Positions 1 to 6,893 of a stretch of 64,000 nucleotides of DNA are shown here, piece by piece (positions within the stretch are counted from its first letter, which is position 1; every line of letters begins with the position of its first letter). The DNA lies in NCBI GenBank assembly GCA_014873095.1, contig CP050848.1:2725850-2789849 (forward strand), read 5' to 3'. The translations under genes were made by a program, and so were the position numbers. The notes under the pieces are model-generated. The model saw only the letters and a program-made list of their open reading frames with translations. It ran no database searches and had not been told where the DNA came from. The DNA comes from Planctomycetales bacterium ZRK34 (lineage in GTDB: Bacteria > Planctomycetota > Phycisphaerae > Phycisphaerales > Zrk34).

Positions 1-1089
1 ACCGAGCACTGCCTTTCGGCTGTGTACGGCCTCGGCATCGACAACCTCATCATCGAAGTCAACGGCCCCGAGCTGCCGGGCCTTGACGGGTCGGCCGAGC
101 CCTACGTCACCGCGTTGCTGGAAGCCGAGCCCGTCGAGCAGACCGCCCCGCGGAAGGTGTTGACGATCACCGAGCCGGTTACCTGCGAAGACGGTGACGC
201 CATGATCGCCGCGCTGCCCGCCGACCAGCCCTACATGCAGGTCATCTACGACCTGGACTACGGTTCAAACAGCATCATCGGCAAACAGCTTTACGCCTTC
301 AATTCCAACAACGGCGACTACATCCACAACATCGCCCCGGCGCGCACCTTTGTGCTCGAAGCCGAGGCCAAGGCGTTGCAGCAGGCCGGCCTCGGCAAAC
401 ATTTGACGCCGGATGTGCTGCTGGTCGTCGGCAAGGACGGCCCCATCGGCGGCAACAAGTTCCGCTTCGATGATGAACCCGTGCGTCACAAGATCGTCGA
501 CGTGATCGGCGATCTCGCGCTGGTCGGGTGTCCGATCCGCGGACGCATCGTCGCCTACAAGTCCGGTCACGCGCTGAATCAGCAATTGGCCCGCGAGCTG
601 TTGAAGCTGCGGCAGGCTCAACATCATTCGTCGCTGCTCACCGGTGACGGCCTGGTCGATATCCGCCGCATCCAGCGGATTCTTCCGCATCGCTACCCGA
701 TGTTGCTGATCGATCGTGTGATCGAGATCGATGGCGATCGCCGGGCCGTCGGCATCAAAAACGTGTCGATCAACGAGCAGTTTTTCCAGGGGCATTACCC
801 CGGCACGCCGATCATGCCCGGTGTGTTGATCGTCGAAGCGATGGCGCAGCTTTCTGGTGTGCTGCTGTCGCAGAAACTTGAACACACCGGCCGCCTGGCC
901 GTGTTGCTTTCGATGGACAAAGTGAAGCTGCGTCGCCCGGTCGTTCCGGGGGATCAGTTGGTCATCGAAGCGGTCACCATCCGCGTCAAGAGCCGCATCG
1001 GCCACACCCGCTGTCAGGCCTTCGTCGGGCAGCACCTCGCCGCCGAAGCCCAGATCAAATTCATGCTCGTCGACGCTGAACAGGAATGA
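1..1089 (+). CDS. lpxC-fabZ: Bifunctional UDP-3-O-acyl-GlcNAc deacetylase / 3-hydroxyacyl-ACP dehydratase (5' end outside window)
   Basis: The frame is open from the first base, so the start lies upstream. The first codons read TEHCLSA, the LpxC zinc-binding segment. Counting from the first codon in the window, the other LpxC landmarks are VRHK (His163), Asp167 and SGHALN (His190), the expected zinc and catalytic positions. A complete FabZ dehydratase follows from about residue 217, with catalytic His265 in GHYPGTPIMPG and Glu279 in VEAMAQ. The LpxC half commits UDP-acyl-GlcNAc to lipid A synthesis and the FabZ half dehydrates 3-hydroxyacyl-ACP. Both act on the same hydroxyacyl pool in the cytoplasm. 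This fusion is known from Bacteroidota and related lineages. lpxA follows 64 bases downstream in the same direction, so the two probably form one lipid A operon. Identity is secure; only the N-terminal part is unseen. Confidence 0.96.
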   Translation, partial: TEHCLSAVYGLGIDNLIIEVNGPELPGLDGSAEPYVTALLEAEPVEQTAPRKVLTITEPVTCEDGDAMIAALPADQPYMQVIYDLDYGSNSIIGKQLYAFNSNNGDYIHNIAPARTFVLEAEAKALQQAGLGKHLTPDVLLVVGKDGPIGGNKFRFDDEPVRHKIVDVIGDLALVGCPIRGRIVAYKSGHALNQQLARELLKLRQAQHHSSLLTGDGLVDIRRIQRILPHRYPMLLIDRVIEIDGDRRAVGIKNVSINEQFFQGHYPGTPIMPGVLIVEAMAQLSGVLLSQKLEHTGRLAVLLSMDKVKLRRPVVPGDQLVIEAVTIRVKSRIGHTRCQAFVGQHLAAEAQIKFMLVDAEQE

Positions 1090-1153
1090 GAAACGGATCG
1101 AAATCGCCAACCCATATTCGCGGCCGGATTCGGTCGCAGTGAGACGCCCTGTT

Positions 1154-1984
1154 ATGCCCGAGATTCATCCCACCGCCGTCGTCGATCGCAATGCCCGTCT
1201 TGCCGACGACGTGCAGATCGGACCCTACACCATCATCGGCCCCAAGGTCGTCATCGGGCGCGGCACGCGCATCGGCAGTCACTGCATCATCGAAGGCGCC
1301 ACCACGATCGGTCAATTCAACCGCATCGGTCATCACGTCTGTCTCGGGCAGTACCCGCAGGATCTGAAATACCGCGGTGAGCCCGCCACGCTCGAAATCG
1401 GCGACCACAACGACATCCGCGAAAACGTGACCATGCACATCGGCACTGAAAACGGCGGCGGTCGCACCGCGGTCGGCTCCTACAACTACATCATGGTCAA
1501 CGCCCACGTTGCCCACGACTGCATCGTCGGCGATCACACGATCCTTTCGAACAACGTCATGCTCGCCGGCCACATCTTCGTCGAAGATCACGCCGTGCTC
1601 GCCGGCGGCGCCGGGGTCAGCCATTATGTCACCATCGGGCGTTACGCCTTCGTCGGCGGGCTCTCCGGCGTGGTGCATGATTGTCCGCCGTTCCTGGTCT
1701 GCGATGGTCATCCCGCCCGCGTGCGGACCGTCAACAGCATCGGCCTGTCACGCCACAAATTCGATCCGCAGACCATCGACAATCTCAAACGCGCCCACCG
1801 CATTCTGTTCGCCCGCAGCGGCGGCAACATCGCCGCGGCGTTGGAACAGGTCGAAGCCGAGCTAGGCGACGATGAAAACGTCCGCGAGCTGCTCGAATTC
1901 ACCCGCAATCGCGCCGCCGCGACCAATGGTCGCCACGCCGAATCGCTTCGCCGCGATGACAAACGCCAGACCCCGACCCGCTGA
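1154..1984 (+). CDS. lpxA: Acyl-ACP--UDP-N-acetylglucosamine O-acyltransferase
   Basis: This 276-residue protein opens with MPEIHPTAVVD and consists of left-handed beta-helix hexapeptide repeats over about residues 5-190, followed by an alpha-helical C-terminal part, the usual LpxA layout and length. The catalytic His is in NAHVAHDC at residue 121. The enzyme performs the first step of lipid A synthesis, placing a hydroxyacyl chain on UDP-GlcNAc. I chose the ATG at 1154 because family members begin at this point; an in-frame GTG at 1139 would add only five residues. It follows lpxC-fabZ, which makes its substrate and uses its product. A GTTTAGC-headed hairpin begins just after its stop codon. 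Confidence 0.96.
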   Translation: MPEIHPTAVVDRNARLADDVQIGPYTIIGPKVVIGRGTRIGSHCIIEGATTIGQFNRIGHHVCLGQYPQDLKYRGEPATLEIGDHNDIRENVTMHIGTENGGGRTAVGSYNYIMVNAHVAHDCIVGDHTILSNNVMLAGHIFVEDHAVLAGGAGVSHYVTIGRYAFVGGLSGVVHDCPPFLVCDGHPARVRTVNSIGLSRHKFDPQTIDNLKRAHRILFARSGGNIAAALEQVEAELGDDENVRELLEFTRNRAAATNGRHAESLRRDDKRQTPTR

Positions 1985-1990
1985 TTGTCT

Positions 1991-2020
1991 CCGTTTAGCG
2001 CCGCCGCTTGCGGCGGGTTT
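1991..2020. repeat. GTTTAGC-headed hairpin element between lpxA and recO
   Basis: Seven bases after the lpxA stop begins CCGTTTAGCG, followed by the hairpin CCGCCGC-TT-GCGGCGG (2001-2016), and it runs into the recO stop codon on the other strand. The same head plus hairpin recurs after other stop codons at 14419, 15030, 16840 and 55206, so this is a dispersed REP-like family. It could end transcription from both convergent genes, although the run of T is short. Confidence 0.7.
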
Positions 2021-2816
2021 ATCGCTCCCGCAGCAGCGCGTCCATCGTCGGCAGTTGCTTATCCAGAATCGCGCGGAAGTACACGCACAACAACTGATTC
2101 GCCCGGCGCAGCGAAGCTTCGTCAAAGCGGTCGATCCCCGTCTCCGCCGCCACAGCCCGTAACACATCCACCGTCTGTCGCCGCACACGCCAGCGATCCG
2201 AAGCCCCCGTGTCCGCGACCAGTCCGCCGGCCGACGCGCTGAACGCCAGCGTCGCCGCCGATTCATTCAGTGTCTCGCCGGTCTGCGCATCAGCCTCCAG
2301 CACCGGTTTGAACCCGAGGTCCACCACCAGCGCCCACTGAAATCTCACCAGCGCCGCCATCAACCCCAAGTCCGATGACGAGCCCGCTTTTGCGGCCGAG
2401 TCGTCGGGGTTTTTTATTTGTGTGCTTCCGATCTGTCGAAGCAAATCGCGCAGCGCTGCGAACGTCCCTTCGTGCGGGTCGTGGTCGTGCACGAGATGAT
2501 GCACCAGGTCCGCAGCATACATCGCCAGTTCAAAGGCGCGATAGTTGTCACGCAGGTGCCAGTGCGCGTCGACGAGGTTCCACTCGATCAGGTTGGCCAG
2601 TTCGCTGGAAGGTTTGACGATCATCACCGCTTCGCCGGCGGTCAGCAGCTCGACGCCGCCGGAAAATTTCGCCAGCGTCGAGGGCGTCTGTCGCTTGGCC
2701 CCCTTGGCGACGGCTGACACTTTTCCGTGCGACTGCGTCATCATGACCACAACCTGGCTGGTCTCCGACCAGTCCATCAGTCGCACGCAGATCGCATTGT
2801 CCTTGATCGTCGGCAT
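2019..2816 (-). CDS. recO: DNA repair protein RecO
   Basis: A 265-residue protein with an N-terminal OB-fold that begins PTIKDNAICVRLMDWSE, continues with the typical HGKVSAVAKGAKR segment, and ends in a helical domain. RecO loads RecA onto SSB-coated single strands together with RecR and anneals complementary strands. Length and order match the family. The four-cysteine zinc knuckle found in many RecO proteins is absent, which is common in some lineages. I chose the ATG at 2816; a GTG at 2825 is also possible. It is convergent with lpxA. Confidence 0.9.
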   Translation of the reverse strand: MPTIKDNAICVRLMDWSETSQVVVMMTQSHGKVSAVAKGAKRQTPSTLAKFSGGVELLTAGEAVMIVKPSSELANLIEWNLVDAHWHLRDNYRAFELAMYAADLVHHLVHDHDPHEGTFAALRDLLRQIGSTQIKNPDDSAAKAGSSSDLGLMAALVRFQWALVVDLGFKPVLEADAQTGETLNESAATLAFSASAGGLVADTGASDRWRVRRQTVDVLRAVAAETGIDRFDEASLRRANQLLCVYFRAILDKQLPTMDALLRER

Positions 2817-2847
2817 GGTCCCCACAGTGTACCCAAGCCCGATACCG

Positions 2848-2876
2848 AGCGTAGCGAAGCGTCGGGGTATTCGTGC
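2848..2876. repeat. Short imperfect palindrome in the recO / glycosyltransferase divergent spacer
   Basis: GATACC and GGTATC bracket GAGCGTAGCGAAGCGTC in the only spacer between the divergent recO and glycosyltransferase genes. It resembles one half of the GACGCTTC/GAAGCGTC repeat family seen at 13888, 16720 and 60842. A role in the divergent promoter is possible but not shown. Confidence 0.4.
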
Positions 2877-2888
2877 TATCCTTTGGCC

Positions 2889-3617
2889 ATGCTCTCATTC
2901 ATCATCCCCGCCCACAACGAGCAGGACTACCTGCCCGACACGCTGACTGCATTGCAGACAGCCGCCGACGTGCTGGGTGAGCCTTATGAGATCATCGTCG
3001 TCAATGACGATTCGACCGATCGCACCACCGCCGTGGCGGCCTCGTTCGGCGCTCGCGTGGTGCTTGTGTCGTTGCGACAGATTGCCGCCGTGCGCAACGC
3101 CGGCGCCCGTGAAGCGATCGGCGACCACCTGTTCTTCCTCGATGCAGACACCCAACTGCCGGCGCAAACCCTCGCCGCCGCCTGGCGGAGCCTGCAGCAT
3201 GAAACCGTCGCCGGGGGGGCGCTGGTCGGCATGGATCGCGCCCTGCCGCTGGACGCACGACTCGGTATCACCTTCTGGAACGTGATGTCGCGCATCAACC
3301 GTTGGGCGGCAGGCTGTTTCGTGTTTGTTCGCCGTGATGTGTTCGAGGCCGTCGGCGGATTCAGCACCGAATATTTCGCCGCCGAAGAGATCGCGCTGTC
3401 GGTGGCCCTGCATCGTCAGGGGCCGTTTACGGTTTTATCGCAAAAGGTGCGCACCTCGGCCAGAAAGCTCGAATCGCACAGCGCTGCCGAACACTTTGCG
3501 CTGATGTTCAAAACCATCTTCACGCTCGGCCGCACGCTCCGATCGCGCGACGACCTGCACATCTGGTACAGCCAACAGCGCGAGCAATCCGATTCTTCAG
3601 ACGACCCCTCGCCTTAA
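2889..3617 (+). CDS. Family 2 glycosyltransferase
   Basis: A 242-residue GT-A fold protein. It starts MLSFIIPAHNEQDYLPDTL, followed by EIIVVNDDSTDRT (nucleotide-sugar binding) and FLDADTQL around residue 85 (the DxD-type metal site). No C-terminal membrane helices are evident, so it is a soluble or peripheral enzyme like the TIGR04283/GT2 small transferases. The acceptor cannot be read from sequence. The ATG at 2889 places the canonical N-terminus exactly, while the open frame upstream has no family similarity. Its last four bases overlap the end of the convergent epimerase gene. Confidence 0.85.
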   Translation: MLSFIIPAHNEQDYLPDTLTALQTAADVLGEPYEIIVVNDDSTDRTTAVAASFGARVVLVSLRQIAAVRNAGAREAIGDHLFFLDADTQLPAQTLAAAWRSLQHETVAGGALVGMDRALPLDARLGITFWNVMSRINRWAAGCFVFVRRDVFEAVGGFSTEYFAAEEIALSVALHRQGPFTVLSQKVRTSARKLESHSAAEHFALMFKTIFTLGRTLRSRDDLHIWYSQQREQSDSSDDPSP

Positions 3618-4519
3618 GCGTGTTGCATCGCCGCGTCCAGCGCGGTGGTGATTTCCGGGTACTTGAATGTGAACCCCGCCTGGGTCAGCTTGCTCGGCGT
3701 CACTTTCGCACTGGCCAACAGCACCTCTTTAGCCATCTCGCCGAGCACCAGCTTCGCCGCGAAGCCCGGCATCGCCATCCATGTCGACCGGTCCAGCGTT
3801 TTGCCCAATGCCTTGGTGAACTCGGCATTGGTCACCGGCTCCGGCGCCACCACATTCACCGGCCCTTTGATGCTCGGCGTGTTCAGTGCAAACTCCACCG
3901 CACGCGCCGCGTCGCTGAGGTGAACCCAGCCGACGTGCTGCTTACCCGATCCGATCTTTCCACCGATACCGAAGTTGAAAGCCGGCAGCATCTTTTCCAG
4001 CGCTCCGCCGTCCGGCGAAAGCACCATCCCGAACCGGAGGATCACCACGCGCACACCCGCTTCTTCAGCAGCCAGCGCCTCGGCTTCCCAGTCCTTGCAG
4101 ACGTCCGCCAGAAAGCCTTCGCCCGGGCCGTCGTCTTCGGTCAGGGTCTGGTCGCCGCGGTCGCCGTAGTACCCGACCGCCGAAGCGCTGATCAGAACCT
4201 TCGGCCCGTTTGGAACATGCTTGATGGCATCGACGAGTATCTTCGTGCCGCGGACGCGCGTATCGCGAATGCGCTGTTTCTTGTCCGAGGTCCAGCGCCC
4301 GGCGATGTTTTCACCGGCCAGGTGAATCACCGCCTCGACGCCCGACAGCTTTTGTTCCTGAATCGTGCCCTGGCTTGGCAACCAGTGAATCGAATGTGTT
4401 TCGCTGACCGCGCTGACGGGTTTACGCACGATGCGGACGATGGTGTTCATCTCGTCACGCAAACGAGCCACCACCGCACGTCCGATCAGACCCGTGGATC
4501 CGGTGATCGCAATTTTCAT
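3614..4519 (-). CDS. TIGR01777-type NAD(P)-dependent epimerase/dehydratase-like protein
   Basis: A 301-residue extended SDR protein. MKIAITGSTGLIGRAVV carries the Rossmann glycine motif, and VIHLAGENIAGRWTSDKK and SASAVGYYGDRG are hallmarks of the YfcH/TIGR01777 family. The C-terminus (VTPSKLTQAGFTFKYPEI) is also typical. The substrate of this family is not established. It lies downstream of the SAM hydrolase with a 94-base gap, so it may be the last gene of the glycosylation operon or separate. Confidence 0.88.
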   Translation of the reverse strand: MKIAITGSTGLIGRAVVARLRDEMNTIVRIVRKPVSAVSETHSIHWLPSQGTIQEQKLSGVEAVIHLAGENIAGRWTSDKKQRIRDTRVRGTKILVDAIKHVPNGPKVLISASAVGYYGDRGDQTLTEDDGPGEGFLADVCKDWEAEALAAEEAGVRVVILRFGMVLSPDGGALEKMLPAFNFGIGGKIGSGKQHVGWVHLSDAARAVEFALNTPSIKGPVNVVAPEPVTNAEFTKALGKTLDRSTWMAMPGFAAKLVLGEMAKEVLLASAKVTPSKLTQAGFTFKYPEITTALDAAMQHA

Positions 4520-4613
4520 GACCTACCCTTTGACATGCCCGGCTCAAATATGCTAACCGATTCGCTGGGCAGCGCATAGCATAATCATGGGTAAAAAGAC
4601 TTGATTTTGCAGG

Positions 4614-5402
4614 TTATTCGGACGCTGTGCGAACGTAGACCGGGTCGCCGACGCTGGCGGCGAGCAGACCCGCCGCCTCGCCCTGGTTGATGCTGATTTC
4701 CAGGCGGCCGGTTGATCCGACGATTGCCAGCAATTCGCCGCGCGGCACCGACTGGTAGCTTTCGGCGAGCCCGTGAATCGCGTGCCGGGCGATCTGCACA
4801 CGCGGCTCGTTCGGCAGATCTTCGGCGCGGATGTTGGTGATGATGTTGCCGAAGCGGTCGATATGCACCACCTGGCCGATCACTTCCCCGTCCTGCTCGA
4901 CCGGCTCGACACGCGGCAGCTTGAGCCACGACTGCGTCGCCGGACCCAGGTCATCGAGCTTCGTGCCACTTGCCAGTGCCGCCGCCGCCGGGGCGAAAAT
5001 GTCGCGCCCGTGAAAGGTCTGGCTGACCGGCTGAATCATCAGCGATTGATTTTCGACGCTGACGACCCGCGTCGGGGCGGTGTCGTTGAACACTTCCGTC
5101 AGCACGCCGTTGTCCGGCGCCACGAAATGCTGTCCGCCCACTTCGGCCGCAAGAATCCGCCGATCGCCACCGACACCGGGGTCGATCACCACGCAGTGCA
5201 CCGTTGCCTTGGGGAAGTAACCCCACGCCGAAGCCAGCAGATAGCCTCCCTCGTGGACATTGCCTTGTCCAACTTCGTGCGACAGATCGATGATGCGCGC
5301 CGCGCCGCAGCGTGCGAGAATCACGCCTTTGACCACGCCGACGTAGATGTCGCGCGTTCCGAAATCCGTCAGCAGTGTGATGATGGGCGGAGTGTCGCTC
5401 AT
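4614..5402 (-). CDS. S-adenosyl-L-methionine hydrolase (adenosine-forming), DUF62 family
   Basis: A 262-residue protein with ITLLTDFGTRDIYVGVVKG at the N-terminus, VVIDPGVGG and FVAPDNGVL in the first domain, and DRFGNIITNI in the C-terminal beta-barrel, all signatures of the DUF62 SAM hydroxide adenosyltransferases related to chlorinase and fluorinase. The known activity is hydrolysis of SAM to adenosine and methionine. I use the ATG at 5402, one base after the neuC stop; an ATG at 5414 would overlap neuC by 11 bases. The tight junction implies co-transcription with neuC, though no link between the functions is known. Confidence 0.88.
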   Translation of the reverse strand: MSDTPPIITLLTDFGTRDIYVGVVKGVILARCGAARIIDLSHEVGQGNVHEGGYLLASAWGYFPKATVHCVVIDPGVGGDRRILAAEVGGQHFVAPDNGVLTEVFNDTAPTRVVSVENQSLMIQPVSQTFHGRDIFAPAAAALASGTKLDDLGPATQSWLKLPRVEPVEQDGEVIGQVVHIDRFGNIITNIRAEDLPNEPRVQIARHAIHGLAESYQSVPRGELLAIVGSTGRLEISINQGEAAGLLAASVGDPVYVRTASE

Positions 5403-5403
5403 G

Positions 5404-6462
5404 TCAATACGCATTGTGCTTGCGAATTGTGATCTTGTCGAGCGGGAATTTGCTGAGTAGTTCGGCGATGCGCTCGCCGGCTCGACCGTCGCCGTAGGGA
5501 TGACGCATGCGTCGCAGGTCGAGTTTGAGCGCTTTGGTCAGCGCCCGTCGGACATTCGCTTCGCCGTAATCGCAGTCGATCACGTTCGCCGGCTTTTCAC
5601 GCCCGGCCTGACGCGGGCCGATGTTCACACACGGCGTTTTCAACACCGCCGCCTCGATCAATCCCGCCGACGAGTTGCCCACGATCGCTTTCGCTCCCGC
5701 CAGCGTCGGCAGCCAACGCTCCCGCGGCAGGTGATTCACCGCATCGCTCGGCAACACCCGACCAATGCCCGCCGCCCCCGGGTCCGCATTGGGCGACATC
5801 ACCATGCGCGTATAGCCCTTTGTGGCCGCCAGGGTCTGCCGCATCCATGTTGCTTCCTGCGCGTCGGCCGCGCCGATCGGGTGTTGCAACACGATCACTG
5901 CCGGTGCATCTGTTGCCGCTTTCACGCCGCGCAGACCGTCGACGGCAGGCGACCCCGTGCGGTGAACATTCCGTTCACCCATGCGGATCAGGCGTCGCCG
6001 ACTTTGTGCCGTCGCGGCAAAGTGCACATGCGCCAACTTGCTGATCGCATGGCGCATCGCCTCATCGGCCACACCCTCAGCCCGATCGCCACCGTGTATA
6101 TGCCCGACGCGCATGCCGCCGACGCTGGCGGCACTTGCCGCGGCGAAAGCTTCGATGCGATCACCGAGCACAACGACGAAGTTCGGCTTGATCGTTTCGA
6201 ACGCCTTGCCGAATCCGGTGATGCCGCGACCCAGCGCCTCCACGTCCGCGGCTCGCCCGGTGCGACCTCGCTTCTGCATCGGCACTTTCGCGGCGATGTC
6301 GAATTCGATGTCGCGCCACGTGCCAGTCACCAGGTGCGCCCCGGCGACGATGACTTGTAACGACAATTCACGCCGGGCCTCGATCGCACGCATCACCGGC
6401 ACGAGCAGGCCATACTCGGCACGCGTCCCTGTGACCACCGCAATTGTGCGATTATGAGCCAT
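5404..6462 (-). CDS. neuC: UDP-N-acetylglucosamine 2-epimerase, hydrolysing (NeuC/LegG type)
   Basis: A 352-residue GT-B-like epimerase. The N-terminal IAVVTGTRAEYGLL, the VVLGDRIEAFAAA segment, and HIHGGDRAEGVADEAMRH are the family motifs, and GNSSAGLIEA is the C-terminal nucleotide-binding turn. Hydrolysing members convert a UDP-sugar to a free 2-epimerised hexosamine, the substrate for the condensing synthase encoded upstream. The usual HIHGGE reads HIHGGD here; in E. coli NeuC the equivalent Glu is regarded as catalytically important, so the exact substrate or rate could differ. The inserted GxxExxY cassette lies immediately upstream, and its terminal repeat supplies the sequence around the ribosome-binding site. 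Confidence 0.9.
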   Translation of the reverse strand: MAHNRTIAVVTGTRAEYGLLVPVMRAIEARRELSLQVIVAGAHLVTGTWRDIEFDIAAKVPMQKRGRTGRAADVEALGRGITGFGKAFETIKPNFVVVLGDRIEAFAAASAASVGGMRVGHIHGGDRAEGVADEAMRHAISKLAHVHFAATAQSRRRLIRMGERNVHRTGSPAVDGLRGVKAATDAPAVIVLQHPIGAADAQEATWMRQTLAATKGYTRMVMSPNADPGAAGIGRVLPSDAVNHLPRERWLPTLAGAKAIVGNSSAGLIEAAVLKTPCVNIGPRQAGREKPANVIDCDYGEANVRRALTKALKLDLRRMRHPYGDGRAGERIAELLSKFPLDKITIRKHNAY

Positions 6463-6472
6463 GATGTTGAGA

Positions 6473-6501
6473 CTCTCGCAAAGCCGCCAAGGCGCAAAGG
6501 A
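6473..6501. repeat. Left terminal inverted repeat of the GxxExxY cassette
   Basis: This 29-base arm starts CTCTCGCAAAG and ends GCGCAAAGGA. It matches the reverse complement of 6901-6929 at 28 of 29 positions, the single difference being C/T at the twelfth base. The two arms bracket the GxxExxY gene. Confidence 0.85.
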
Positions 6502-6503
6502 AA

Positions 6504-6893
6504 TCAGGGTGAATCAGGCAAGCCGTTGACGACGCGACGGACGCCGTCTCTGTATAACTCCATTCCAAAGTTAATCAGCAGGCCCAGTCGCAAGTGGGTG
6601 AGTCGGAGGTAAGTCAACAGTTGCTTCATGTAGACCGGCGCGATCTCCATTGTGGACTTCAATTCGACCAACAAACATTCTTCGACGATCAGGTCGGCAC
6701 GGAAGGCTGTCTCCATCGTCACGGATTTCCATCGGACCGGAACACTCACCTGCCGGCGAACTGCGAGGCCTCGCTGGCGTAATTCGTACTCCATGATCTG
6801 CTCATAAACCGACTCAAGCAGCCCGGGGCCCAACTTGCGATGAATGTTGTACCCGATGTCGACCAGGATGCTGGCCGCATCATTTTCATTCAT
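6504..6893 (-). CDS. GxxExxY family protein in a mobile-type cassette
   Basis: A 129-residue protein with the family signature GPGLLESVYE near residue 22, then FRADLIVEECLLVELKS (a PD-(D/E)XK-like D...ExK arrangement), and a C-terminal LTYLRLTHLRLGLLINFG. Function in this family is undetermined; the DLI...ELK pattern suggests a nuclease-like fold. The ATG at 6893 has a good ribosome-binding site (GGAGAGG). It is the only gene between two 29-base inverted repeats and interrupts an otherwise tight neuAB-neuC order. Its start codon lies just beyond the last codons of neuAB, which run into the cassette. Confidence 0.85.
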   Translation of the reverse strand: MNENDAASILVDIGYNIHRKLGPGLLESVYEQIMEYELRQRGLAVRRQVSVPVRWKSVTMETAFRADLIVEECLLVELKSTMEIAPVYMKQLLTYLRLTHLRLGLLINFGMELYRDGVRRVVNGLPDSP

